Assembly: GCF_028561275.1 (NCBI RefSeq)
Contig: NZ_JAQQTF010000006.1
Span: 248,001 to 312,000 of the forward strand
DNA from: Aureisphaera galaxeae
Lineage (GTDB): Bacteria; Bacteroidota; Bacteroidia; Flavobacteriales; Flavobacteriaceae
Length of the DNA stretch: 64,000 bases
Reading direction: 5' to 3'
The notes beneath the pieces were generated by a model. That model was not told where the DNA came from. It saw only the letters and a program-made list of their open reading frames with translations, and did not search any database. Positions 10,701 to 18,608 of this stretch are shown here, in pieces. The translations under genes and the position numbers were made by a program. Position 1 is the first letter of the stretch; the number at the start of each line of letters is the position of its first letter.

Positions 10701-10993
10701 TCGTAAAGCACACTCCAATGATTGGCTTTGTATTTTTCATCCAAGGGCAAATACACCTGCTTTGCCTTGAAGATCCCCAGCAATGCTTGAATTTGGATTT
10801 CGGCCTCCTTACAGAAGCAACCAACCACTTCCCCATCGCCTACACCTAGCTGTCTCAATACCCTTGCCAATACATTGGCATTGGCATTAATTGCTGAATA
10901 AGTGAAGGTATTCGTAGCTGTCGCCAACGCCACAGCGTTAGGGCTTTTGCGCACGATATTTTCGAAGATTGTATGTACAACCTTGTGCTTCAT
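7709..10993 (-). CDS. NRPS subunit Nrp10 (A-T-C*)
   Basis: 1094 aa, ATG start. It opens directly with an A domain (~1-540; FFTSGSTGKPKAV near residue 181, YDTGD, NGKID) with pocket DARHLALLVK, identical to Nrp12 and close to Nrp5-A1 (DAHHLALCLK). The T domain LGGHS lies near 573. The C-terminal C domain (~630-1070) has HQLICDA near 768 in place of HHxxxDG: the catalytic second His is Gln and the Gly is Ala, exactly as in Nrp9. The tail is basic (KSNLKSKNLQRLKAFTA) and homologous to those of Nrp8 and Nrp9. The next NRPS protein, Nrp11, opens with another defective C domain, so two C-fold domains meet at this junction. Monomer unknown; Asp235 is present, so an alpha-amino acid is expected. Confidence 0.95.
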   Translation of the reverse strand: MKHKVVHTIFENIVRKSPNAVALATATNTFTYSAINANANVLARVLRQLGVGDGEVVGCFCKEAEIQIQALLGIFKAKQVYLPLDEKYKANHWSVLYEKIHPKVLVTSQENLDIVYGWNQEFEYTIPFLIVTSLDENKELMWSILKNENEGYVSVETTTAVSNENLHLSIDGKDANYIFFTSGSTGKPKAVLGCHESLAHFIEWEARELNVTSEDRIGQFTSLSFDASLRDIFLALTQGACICIPKKETKEHATLAKKWLMAEGITILHSIPTMIRFLLNKKETMVMEFPKLRYLLLAGEKLYARDVMNWRDRFGNNTQIINLYGATESTLVKTFHRVEEKLNGDLTDVISVGKPISETEILILNEKNERCGINEEGTIYIKTPYLSKGYYRDSELTQQKFIQNPLNEELDIIYDTGDYGAFNPDGTVRILGRKDGLLKINGVRCDLNAIESTLLELEAVTAVKCVVAYREDIASVIICFYASVNTTISEVRNQCLAKLSAYEMVGLHFEHMEALPTNSNGKIDTARLNQYAQSLITDEHSKKAATTPLEGAILEIWKEVLDQSNIGTDENIFLLGGHSLIMNQLVLKYQEQFNVQVNLTHMFEHTTIAQHAELIASLDSNLNETIPTLPSATNYELSEAQNKVYLLSELDKDAIAYDMTFTVELEGTYDSELLNKALQATVDRHEITRTVFGKDESGVLKQWILPKGKHRVSLVKHNLSESVSPYSEMQLHIDKESEGPFNFEEGPLLKVIYFQLSKDTSLLYMRAHQLICDAHSLNILHNNIMHFYEAYEQGKAPNMPALQIQYKDFAVWHKTQRFGKAFEESRAFWMERLSGDLPLFELPEVKTRPVSKTYNGQLVELNLSPRISKALVDFSKERRSTAFIGILTVWNILFQKYCQSNDLLLGTRSLGRYRSEFENQVGNYFNTVVVRNQVNENDSFQEIFEQVRRTTLESFEHQKYYFDWLIDDLELSTPSNRNPIYDVMITYEDKVGKSFELDTALIPFDEILYKGHSAPKLDILITAKLYEGFIQLTMQFNTDIYTRNTIALLLKDFGNIASELLQKPNLPIRDIDLKKQTKSNLKSKNLQRLKAFTA

Positions 10994-11024
10994 AGGTTCT
11001 ATAAATTCTTTAAGGATTAAAAGC

Positions 11025-14000
11025 CTAACTCTTAAATGATCGTAATCGAGAAAGGTTCTTCGATTTTAGGTTTTGTTTGATTTCATTTTTTAAGTCGACA
11101 TCTTTTATGCTCGCTTCCGGTGCATCCGATAAGGCCATAGTCAGATTTTTGAAATCTTTCAGCATACGCTTCATGGTCTCAGTGCGATAGATGTCGGTAT
11201 TAAATTGTAAATCGGTTCTAAGGTATCCTTGATGCAATTCTACAGTAAGCAGCATATCCAATTTGGGTCGCGAGGTCCCTTTGTTTATCACTTCATCATA
11301 AACAACCCCAGTGCTTAAAGCCGCTTTTGTTGCATCTGCGGTTTTGTCTTCATAGGTGATCATGATGTCGTAGATGGGATTTCTATTAGAGCTCGTATTG
11401 ATCTCCAAATCATCGATCAACCAATCGAAATAATAGTTCTGATTTTCAAAACTCTCCAACATATTGGCCTTCACCTGTTGGAATACCCCCTTTAGGCTAT
11501 CACTTTCCTGCAAGGCGCTTCTTAGTACAACCGTATTTAAATAATTTCCTATCTGATTGATGAATTCAGTTCGGTATCTCCCCAAGGATCTAGTTGCAAT
11601 AGGTAAATCCTTTATTCCCGTGTATTTGTAAAAAAGGATGTTCCATAACGTCATTACGGTCATGAAAACGGTTCCGTTTTCTGCTAAACTGAAATCCGTG
11701 ATTCTTTGGGTGATCTCAGTATTCAGGTTCATTTCCAACAGCAAACCATTGTGGGTTTTAATGCTGGGACGTTGTTTCCCTTCAGGCAACTCGAATACAG
11801 GAAGCTCTCCAGACAATTGATTCAACCAAAATGATTTGCTCTTCGTTATGCCTTTATCCGTTCGTTGCTGTTTATGCCATAAGGCGTAATCCTTGTATTG
11901 AATGGACAACTCAGGAATATTCGGCGTTTTATCTTGGCTAAAGGCTTCATAATATGCCATGAGGTCACGGTGCAATATCTTTAGGGAATGTGCATCGCTA
12001 ATCATTTGATGCGTCCTTATATACAACAGTGTTTTCCCGTTGGGTAACTGAAACAAAAACACTCGCAACAATGGGCCTTCGGCAAAATCAAAAGGGGTTT
12101 CTGCGTCTTTGCTTATATGCAAATTGGCTTCCCGATACGGTCCTGCACTTTGGCTTATGTCTATAGTGACTAACTTTATCGAGTGCTCGTCCTCGCCTAG
12201 AATCCACTGCTTTAATTTACCTGCGGCATCTTTTTTAAACCGCGTTCTCAAAATTTCATGACGGGCCACCACAGCTTGCAAAGCCTTGTTGAAAGTTATC
12301 GGACAAATTTCGTCGTCCAATTCTTCCATGAATTCCATATCGTACTCAATGGAAGCTTTGTCCATTTCCGTAAGCAGGTACAACTTGTTTTGGGCATCGG
12401 AAGGTTCGTAATTCTCTGAAGGCTCCAAAAGCACAATCCCTGTATCCGAACTTTTATCCAGTGATGCAATCAATTCGGCATGAGCTGCAATGGAAGTATG
12501 CTCAAAGAGTTGTTTTAAACTTACTTGAACATCGAACAGCTTCTTATAGCGAATAATGAGGATGTTCATCTTCAGGCTATGACCACCCAAGTGAATGAAA
12601 TCGTCCGTTACCCCGATATTTTCTTTCTTTAGTACACTTTCCCAAATGGTGACCAGTTTTTGCTCCAACTCATTTTGCGGTGCTACATAGGTCACTCCAC
12701 TATCCATGGTCTGATCCCATGGGTCGGGCAATTGTTTTTTATCCGTTTTTCCGTTTTCGGTGAGTGGAAAGCGATCCAATTGAACGAAATGCTGTGGAAT
12801 CATATAATCTGGAAGGAATTCCTCAAGAAACGTTCGTAGTCCCAAATCATTCTGCGTTTCTTGTGACATAAGATAAGCGACAATGACCATTTCATTGGCA
12901 TTGTTTTCCCTCGCTACGATTTCCACTTTTGAAATAGCCTCGTTTTGTAATAGGGCGTTTTCAATTTCGCCAAGGTCTATTCGGTAACCGCGTATTTTAA
13001 TCTGATTGTCTTTCCTTCCGAGAATTTCGATATTCCCGTTGGCCAAGCGTCGTCCCAAATCGCCCGTTTTATAGAGTCTTTCTCCCTTATTCCATGGATT
13101 CTCCATGAACTTTTCCGCTGTCAATTGCGGTGCATATAGATAACCGCGACAGACTGGAACTCCAGCTGTGTAGATCTCTCCCACAGTACCTTCGGGACAT
13201 AGGGTTTCATTTTCATCGACAATATAGATGTGCGTATGTTGAATGGGCCGACCAATGAGCACCTTACTGTCCTCAATTTTTTCGTTCATTCGGTAACAGG
13301 TAGTTACATCCGAACATTCGGTCTGACCATAAGTGTTGATGATTTCAATTTCAGGGTTTAAGTCAAAAAATACATTCACATAACTCGGTGTAAGTCGCTC
13401 GCCAGTTAGGATCAGTTTTCTTAAATGCTTCAGTTTGGATTCATGTCCAATCGCAAAAACGTTATTCAGTTGCGAAGGGATCACCTCTAATAGGCTTACT
13501 TCATTGGCAATGGTTTTATCCAACAGTAGTGAAATATCCTGCAATTCTTCCAAAGTGGTAATAATAACAGTCCCTCCCACGATTAAAGGAGCCCACAGCT
13601 GCCAAATGCTTCCTACGAAGTAGAATTTCGAAGTGTGGCAAATGGAAACGCCTTCTTTCAAATCCAATAAGGCAATCTTGCTGTACAGGTGATTTACAAT
13701 CCCTTTATTTTCCAGCATACAGCCCTTGGGCGTTCCAGTGGACCCCGAGGTGTACACGATATAGGCCAATTTTGAAGGAACCAGGTCAACATCATCTTCA
13801 GCATATTGATCCATCGTGCGAAAGAAAGTATCTATATCTTCTTGGCTCAATACGAATTTGAAGTTCTCCCGAATGGCCTCGAATCGTTCCTTTGGTGTCT
13901 TGGTATCTAAGGGTGAAGGACATCCTCCAACCTTTAGAATAGCCAATAGTACTATGGCGTACCATTCGGAGCGGTCCAATTGAATCCCAAAAATGTCCTC

Positions 14001-14231
14001 TGGTTGAACCTCATAGACTTCATTGATATAGCGTGCCAACTGATTGCTCTTTCTATTCAGCTCGGCATAGGTGATATGTGTATTTCCGAAACTAAGGGCA
14101 ATGGCATCTGGAGTACGCTCCACTTGTGCTAAAACCAATTCCACGATCGACATGGACAATGGGTCCTTGCTTTCTTGGAGTGCTGTGGTTGCAGCATTGT
14201 TAGATTCGTATTTTGTAGTAAGCAAATTCAC
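11025..14231 (-). CDS. NRPS subunit Nrp9 (A-T-C*), A domain lacks Asp235
   Basis: 1068 aa from a GTG at 14229-14231, 11 nt after the preceding stop. The first ~26 residues resemble an inter-domain linker, so GTG is kept, though an ATG at 14151-14153 would place the A domain exactly at the N-terminus. The A4 motif reads FVGSIW, so the Asp235 that binds the alpha-amino group in most A domains is Val; the pocket reads VGWEITTDVK. Val at this position is known for beta-alanine-type A domains, so a beta- or omega-amino acid or other non-alpha substrate is likely. T domain LGGHS near 546. The terminal C domain has HQMISDA near 740, lacking the catalytic His. Basic tail (NLKSKNLSRLRSFKS). It lies just after an aminotransferase/monooxygenase pair that may make its monomer. 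Confidence 0.95.
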   Translation of the reverse strand: MNLLTTKYESNNAATTALQESKDPLSMSIVELVLAQVERTPDAIALSFGNTHITYAELNRKSNQLARYINEVYEVQPEDIFGIQLDRSEWYAIVLLAILKVGGCPSPLDTKTPKERFEAIRENFKFVLSQEDIDTFFRTMDQYAEDDVDLVPSKLAYIVYTSGSTGTPKGCMLENKGIVNHLYSKIALLDLKEGVSICHTSKFYFVGSIWQLWAPLIVGGTVIITTLEELQDISLLLDKTIANEVSLLEVIPSQLNNVFAIGHESKLKHLRKLILTGERLTPSYVNVFFDLNPEIEIINTYGQTECSDVTTCYRMNEKIEDSKVLIGRPIQHTHIYIVDENETLCPEGTVGEIYTAGVPVCRGYLYAPQLTAEKFMENPWNKGERLYKTGDLGRRLANGNIEILGRKDNQIKIRGYRIDLGEIENALLQNEAISKVEIVARENNANEMVIVAYLMSQETQNDLGLRTFLEEFLPDYMIPQHFVQLDRFPLTENGKTDKKQLPDPWDQTMDSGVTYVAPQNELEQKLVTIWESVLKKENIGVTDDFIHLGGHSLKMNILIIRYKKLFDVQVSLKQLFEHTSIAAHAELIASLDKSSDTGIVLLEPSENYEPSDAQNKLYLLTEMDKASIEYDMEFMEELDDEICPITFNKALQAVVARHEILRTRFKKDAAGKLKQWILGEDEHSIKLVTIDISQSAGPYREANLHISKDAETPFDFAEGPLLRVFLFQLPNGKTLLYIRTHQMISDAHSLKILHRDLMAYYEAFSQDKTPNIPELSIQYKDYALWHKQQRTDKGITKSKSFWLNQLSGELPVFELPEGKQRPSIKTHNGLLLEMNLNTEITQRITDFSLAENGTVFMTVMTLWNILFYKYTGIKDLPIATRSLGRYRTEFINQIGNYLNTVVLRSALQESDSLKGVFQQVKANMLESFENQNYYFDWLIDDLEINTSSNRNPIYDIMITYEDKTADATKAALSTGVVYDEVINKGTSRPKLDMLLTVELHQGYLRTDLQFNTDIYRTETMKRMLKDFKNLTMALSDAPEASIKDVDLKNEIKQNLKSKNLSRLRSFKS

Positions 14232-14242
14232 AACGATCGTAG

Positions 14243-15241
14243 TTAGGAAACAATACTAATGGCGGGTTGAAACAGACGGAAGACGGCGGCTATGCGATCC
14301 AATTCTTCCAAATCGGCATCGATTACAAAACTATCCACACCGAGGTCTATGTATTGGCCAATGTACGTGGCAACATCTTCAAAAGATCCTACCAAATATG
14401 GACAGTCGGCGTTAAAATGTTGGAAGGGCTCCATTCTAAACACATCATCTTCGGTTTCTTCTTTCAACAATTTCTTCCAAACGGCGTCCGTATTTAGCAT
14501 GGATAGTTCCAATAGTTCGTCGTATTCTTCATATTCGGGTTGAAATTTGTTCTTCATCACCGAAATGGCTTCCAATCGTGTTTCTCGGGCGATAATCCCG
14601 AAATACATTCCAGTAGATTGAAACATCCCCTGTGTACATTTCGCAAGTGGTTTTCCCATCCTTAGATTGGCCAAATTTCTTTTCTTTCTAATCTTTTGTG
14701 CTTCTGGGGAACTCCCGGCTAAGTAGCCTACCGGGAAAAGAGACTCATCCAATACCGAAGTAAGCTTCAAATTATTGATGGTATAGTAGGTTCCCTGAAA
14801 GTTTACCGGGCTTTTGCTCGATAACAGTTTATATATGATCTCTATGTATTCATCTAAACGATCGTAGCGTTCTGCATGGGATAATTGATCCCCAATGGCT
14901 TCCCTATCAGAGTTGGATGTCCCCGTGATAAAATTTAAATAGGTCTTTCTTTTATAAAACTTGGAAAGCGTGGCAATTTTTTGAGCCACTGTATATGGGT
15001 GAATATATACAGGGTTTACAGCTATAATAGGCGATTGACTCAAACTTTGACCGAAAATTTCCTGACCCAAAACCCAAGGTTCTATGTCGTTGGAATTATT
15101 CTGAAAGAACAGGATCCCATCGAATTTTAGGGCTTCGTTTTTATTGATCATGTCCTGCAGTCGGGAAGCATAGTTGGCATCATCCTCAACTCTTCGAATG
15201 GTGGTAAACACCTTCACTTTATCATTCTTTACAGATTTCAT
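14243..15241 (-). CDS. luciferase-like (LLM class) flavin-dependent monooxygenase
   Basis: 332 aa, ATG start 4 nt after the stop of the aminotransferase gene, so the two are almost certainly co-translated. The fold signature is that of bacterial luciferase/SsuD-like FMN enzymes: an early strand with FDGILFFQNNS, QKIATLSKFYKRKTYLNFITG, and the helix HAERYDRLDEYIEIIYKLL, near the family's usual length. Such enzymes use reduced FMN and O2 to oxidise small or carrier-bound substrates; the reaction here cannot be read from sequence. It sits immediately before Nrp9, whose A domain lacks Asp235, so tailoring of that unusual monomer or of the bound intermediate is plausible. No flavin reductase gene is seen in the window, so reduced FMN must come from elsewhere. 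Confidence 0.85.
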   Translation of the reverse strand: MKSVKNDKVKVFTTIRRVEDDANYASRLQDMINKNEALKFDGILFFQNNSNDIEPWVLGQEIFGQSLSQSPIIAVNPVYIHPYTVAQKIATLSKFYKRKTYLNFITGTSNSDREAIGDQLSHAERYDRLDEYIEIIYKLLSSKSPVNFQGTYYTINNLKLTSVLDESLFPVGYLAGSSPEAQKIRKKRNLANLRMGKPLAKCTQGMFQSTGMYFGIIARETRLEAISVMKNKFQPEYEEYDELLELSMLNTDAVWKKLLKEETEDDVFRMEPFQHFNADCPYLVGSFEDVATYIGQYIDLGVDSFVIDADLEELDRIAAVFRLFQPAISIVS

Positions 15242-15245
15242 GGTC

Positions 15246-16604
15246 TTATAGTATTAGTTGGTGAAGTTCTTCCTGAACCAAAACAATGGATTCACGAATG
15301 GTATTCGCCAAGAATTCGACTTCTTCCTTATTGATGGACAGTGGAGGACAAACAAGAATATGGTCCCCATTAATACCGTCGGCAGATCCTTTTCCCGGAT
15401 ACAAAATGACTCCTCTTTCCAAGGCATTCAAAAAGATGCGTTTACTAACGTCCTTATTCGCTGGGAAGGGTTCTTTTGTAAGTTTATCGCTTACCAGTTC
15501 TATCCCCAAGAGTAATCCTTCTCCCCGAATATCACCCACGATATCCAAGGTTTTTAGTTCATTAAGGCGTTCTCTTAGTAATGCTCCCTGCTCATTTACG
15601 TTGGCTAGAATGTTTCGTGCTTCAATAAAGTCTAAAACATAATTCCCTACGGCGGCTCCCATAGGATTACACGCAAAGGTGTGACCTGCTTTGAACGTAG
15701 TCATTTGCGACTCGAAAACAGAGGCAATACGATTGTGTATGAGCACTGCAGACAGTGGGAAATATCCACCGCTAATTCCTTTTCCAGCGGCAATGATATC
15801 GGGTATCACATCGAATTTTTCAATTCCGAAGGGAGTTCCTAATCGGCCAAATCCTGTCATCACTTCATCCGAAATAAACAGGATGTCGTAGGCTTCGCAT
15901 ATTTCTTTTATTCTTTTGAAATAGTCCTTTGGAGGTGGAACCGCTCCCAGTGCCGCCCCTACTACAGGTTCTGCAATATAGGCTGCAATGGTATCGGGAT
16001 CGTTCTTCTGAATGACTTCCAAAAACTCGTTGATGCATTGGTCGCAATAGTCCTCTTCGCTCATTCCATCTCCATTCCTATATTGGTAAGCGGGTGAAAT
16101 ATGAGGGAAATTGTGCATCCATTGCTCATACATTTTCCTTCTGAAACGCATGCCCCCAACATCCAGGGTAAATATTGAATTCCCGTGATAGCTGAACCAT
16201 CTTGAAACAACCTTGTGTTTCTTGTCGCGCCCAGTCATCTGTTGGTATTGCAGGGCAATCTTTATGGCGTTCTCAACAGCTTCTGTGCCACTGGTTACCG
16301 TCCAAGCCCTTTTAAAACCTTTGGGCGCGAACCTCACCAGTTTTTCGAGATAGTTTTCTACTACAGAAGCACTAAATGCATGGGTTGGCAATACGCTTGC
16401 TTTTAACGCCTGATCCTTTAAGATATCTGCTATAGCTGCATTTCCATGGCCTATATTGGAAACGGCCGCGGATCCCGAACTGGCATCCAAATACCGTTTT
16501 CCCGATTCATCGTACAAATAACTTCCTTCACCATGACTAATCTTGGGATAGGTCTTCTCCATATCGGGACAGACCACCATCGAATGAATTAATGCTGCTA
16601 TCAT
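15246..16604 (-). CDS. class III PLP-dependent aminotransferase
   Basis: 452 aa, ATG start. It has the class III (omega-amino acid type) layout: an N-terminal GSYLYDESGKRYLDA segment, TSGTEAVENAIKIA for phosphate binding, FISDEVMTGFGRLG with the PLP-pyridine Asp, and the Schiff-base Lys275 in AAGKGISGGYFP. Enzymes of this class move amino groups to aldehydes or keto groups, often away from the alpha-carbon. It is the first gene after a 390 bp gap and probably leads a second transcription unit (aminotransferase, luciferase-like monooxygenase, Nrp9, Nrp10, hydroxylase, Nrp11, Nrp12). Being beside Nrp9 it may supply that protein's non-alpha-amino monomer. It clearly differs from the EctB-like enzyme at 35648-36913. 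Substrate unknown. Confidence 0.9.
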   Translation of the reverse strand: MIAALIHSMVVCPDMEKTYPKISHGEGSYLYDESGKRYLDASSGSAAVSNIGHGNAAIADILKDQALKASVLPTHAFSASVVENYLEKLVRFAPKGFKRAWTVTSGTEAVENAIKIALQYQQMTGRDKKHKVVSRWFSYHGNSIFTLDVGGMRFRRKMYEQWMHNFPHISPAYQYRNGDGMSEEDYCDQCINEFLEVIQKNDPDTIAAYIAEPVVGAALGAVPPPKDYFKRIKEICEAYDILFISDEVMTGFGRLGTPFGIEKFDVIPDIIAAGKGISGGYFPLSAVLIHNRIASVFESQMTTFKAGHTFACNPMGAAVGNYVLDFIEARNILANVNEQGALLRERLNELKTLDIVGDIRGEGLLLGIELVSDKLTKEPFPANKDVSKRIFLNALERGVILYPGKGSADGINGDHILVCPPLSINKEEVEFLANTIRESIVLVQEELHQLIL

Positions 16605-16718
16605 CTTGTTTCTTTTTAATGGGTTAATGACGCGCTGTGAAAGAAATTAATGAACGTGTGTTATCCTAATAGAAATACCTAATGTTCTGGTGTAAAACAT
16701 GGGCAAAGAAATCCTTGC

Positions 16719-16735
16719 AAGTATGAAATATACTT
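16719..16735. repeat. short inverted repeat in the intergenic region
   Basis: AAGTAT and ATACTT flank a 5 nt spacer (AAGTATGAAATATACTT). It lies between the candidate promoter and the aminotransferase start and could be an operator or a leader hairpin. A 6 bp palindrome in A/T-rich DNA may also arise by chance. Confidence 0.25.
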
Positions 16736-16896
16736 CTGTGCTTTTTACTAAAAATTAGGAAATTAAGGTGTAAAAAAACTGTGCAAGCATACAGCTACGC
16801 TACTGCTTATCACATAAAACATATATTGATTTTCGGAAAAATGTTGTTGAAGACTTTTTCACTAACAACAATGCTAATATAAGCAATAAATCTTAC

Positions 16897-16927
16897 CAAA
16901 TACAATTTTATAGTGTTTTATTTTCAA
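16897..16927 (-). promoter_or_regulatory. candidate Bacteroidota-type promoter for the aminotransferase-led unit
   Basis: On the minus strand TTG (complement of 16925-16927) is followed after 20 nt by TGTATTTG (complement of 16897-16904). This resembles the Bacteroidota -33 TTTG / -7 TAnnTTTG promoter with one mismatch in the -7 element. Transcription would start about 285 nt before the aminotransferase ATG, leaving a long leader. Only one such pair was judged acceptable by eye, and the motif is loose. Confidence 0.3.
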
Positions 16928-16994
16928 TAAATTTTCGATCAAGCGGCTGTCTAAATTTGATTTATTATACTGATAACCATATAATTATACAGAT

Positions 16995-18596
16995 TTATTT
17001 TACTTTCATTTTAAATCTTGTTTTGTTGCGCTGTCGTAGGTCATTTTTCACTTGGGTTGCGAAATCCAAGTGGGTTATTGGGGTGTCCCAATCCTTCATG
17101 AGCCCCTTTAAGGCATTTTTAAAATCCTTCATCAAGGTGCGGATGGTAGACTCTTCATATACATCTGTATTGAAGTTGATATTGAAGAACATATACGTAC
17201 CATGTTCCTTTACATTAATGAGCATATCCAACTTCGATCTTTCATTATCCTCAAACTTAATGGTATCTATCGTCTCTTGGGTCAATCGTACTCCGTTCAA
17301 GGTATTCTCACCTGTATTGTGATAGGACAGCATAACATCGTAAATAGGATTTCGGCTTGGATCGAAGACCAGTTGTAAATCATCCATTAATCGATCCACT
17401 GGATAGGCCTGATGCTTGGTGCTTTCTAATGTATTATTTTTAATTTCCCCGAATATTTCCTTGAAACTTTTATTGGGGTCTATGCGATTCCTAAGAATGA
17501 GCATATTCATATATACCCCGATCTGGTTTTCCAAAACTGCCTGTTCTCTTCCCGCAATGGGAGATCCAATAATGATATCATTAGACTGGGTGAGCTTGTG
17601 GAACAAAACATTCCAAACTGCTAGGATCCCCATAAATAGGGTCCCTCCCTGTTCATTGCAAAATGCTTTTAGCTTTTGGGTATCTTCTTCAGCAATATAA
17701 CTGGACAGTGTACACCCATTATAGGTAAGCACTTGCGGTCTCGGTTTTTGATTGGGCAAATCCAAAGGCGTTAAATCCCCCGAGAGTTTTTCCATCCAAA
17801 AGGCACGGTCTGCCTTGGATTCTGGTTTTTCTAAATGATCCATTTGCCAGAGCACATAATCCTTATACTGAATATTCAATTCCGGAAGACTGGGCTCTTG
17901 TTGCATCATACTGGCACGATAAAACTCCATGACATCACGCATCATGAGGTCCATGGAAACACCATCGGTAATGATGTGATGTTTGGCATAATACAATGCG
18001 TATTGTTCTTCACTTATTTTAAAGGCACAGGTCCGTAATAGGGGTCCTTTAGACAAATCGAAGGGAATAGCGACATCCTTTTCCGTATAGGTTTGTATCA
18101 CAGAATTAGGATCGGGATGATCGCTCAAATCTTTCATATCTAGCTTATATTCGAATTCCTCGGCTGGAATCACATACTGTTGTGGTTCTCCCTTATCATT
18201 GGTAGTGAATAAGGTACGTAACATTTCATGTCGCAACAGTGTACTTATTATGGCATCTTCCAATAGCTCCAAATTAATAGGTTGCTCTATCCTTAATAGG
18301 TCTGCTACCGTATATGCTATGGATCGTTCAGGCACTTGACTCAAAATCCAAAGCTTCTTTTGTGCGTAGGAAAGTGGATAAAACTGTCTTGACTCCTCTA
18401 CCCTTTTTATTTCCACATTTTGTAATTGAAAATCTTGGAAGTAAGCGATCAATTCGGCTTTACGCGATCGAATTAAATCCACGATTTCCCGAGTAACTAC
18501 CCCCTTGGGAGCTTTAATATCCAACTCGGAAGTACCAGATAGTTTAATCCGTATCTCTTTCTGCTTTAAGAATGCTAATAGTTCGGTAATCGTCAT
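16995..18596 (-). CDS. NRPS subunit Nrp8: stand-alone C domain with TubC docking domain
   Basis: 533 aa, ATG start 12 nt after the Nrp7 stop. Residues ~1-55 form a TubC-type N-terminal docking domain (ITELLAFLKQKEIRIKL, then RKAELIAYF). Residues ~70-500 are one complete C domain with an intact HHIITDG near 206. There is no A or T domain. It fits as a trans-acting condensation subunit: it docks to the Ile-ending tail of Nrp7 through TubC and supplies the C domain that the A-first protein Nrp9 lacks. Its basic C-terminal tail (LRQRNKTRFKMKVK) matches those of Nrp9 and Nrp10. It has its own start and stop and a full domain, so it is not a fragment. A 390 bp gap follows. Confidence 0.93.
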   Translation of the reverse strand: MTITELLAFLKQKEIRIKLSGTSELDIKAPKGVVTREIVDLIRSRKAELIAYFQDFQLQNVEIKRVEESRQFYPLSYAQKKLWILSQVPERSIAYTVADLLRIEQPINLELLEDAIISTLLRHEMLRTLFTTNDKGEPQQYVIPAEEFEYKLDMKDLSDHPDPNSVIQTYTEKDVAIPFDLSKGPLLRTCAFKISEEQYALYYAKHHIITDGVSMDLMMRDVMEFYRASMMQQEPSLPELNIQYKDYVLWQMDHLEKPESKADRAFWMEKLSGDLTPLDLPNQKPRPQVLTYNGCTLSSYIAEEDTQKLKAFCNEQGGTLFMGILAVWNVLFHKLTQSNDIIIGSPIAGREQAVLENQIGVYMNMLILRNRIDPNKSFKEIFGEIKNNTLESTKHQAYPVDRLMDDLQLVFDPSRNPIYDVMLSYHNTGENTLNGVRLTQETIDTIKFEDNERSKLDMLINVKEHGTYMFFNINFNTDVYEESTIRTLMKDFKNALKGLMKDWDTPITHLDFATQVKNDLRQRNKTRFKMKVK

Positions 18597-18608
18597 AACA
18601 ATATCTGT

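Larger units (their letters stand above)
16605..16994. other. 390 bp A/T-rich intergenic region, likely operon boundary
   Basis: The longest gene-free stretch in the window and clearly richer in A/T than the flanking genes. It separates Nrp8 from the aminotransferase gene; both read leftwards. I see a candidate promoter (16897-16927) and a small palindrome (16719-16735), but no convincing hairpin-plus-U-tract terminator for Nrp8. No small ORF in it has support. Confidence 0.6.

Noticed and set aside
16957-17322. 121-residue plus-strand ORF partly in the large intergenic gap
   Set aside because: Most of it overlaps the end of Nrp8 antisense and no family is recognisable; the intergenic part is A/T-rich by chance.
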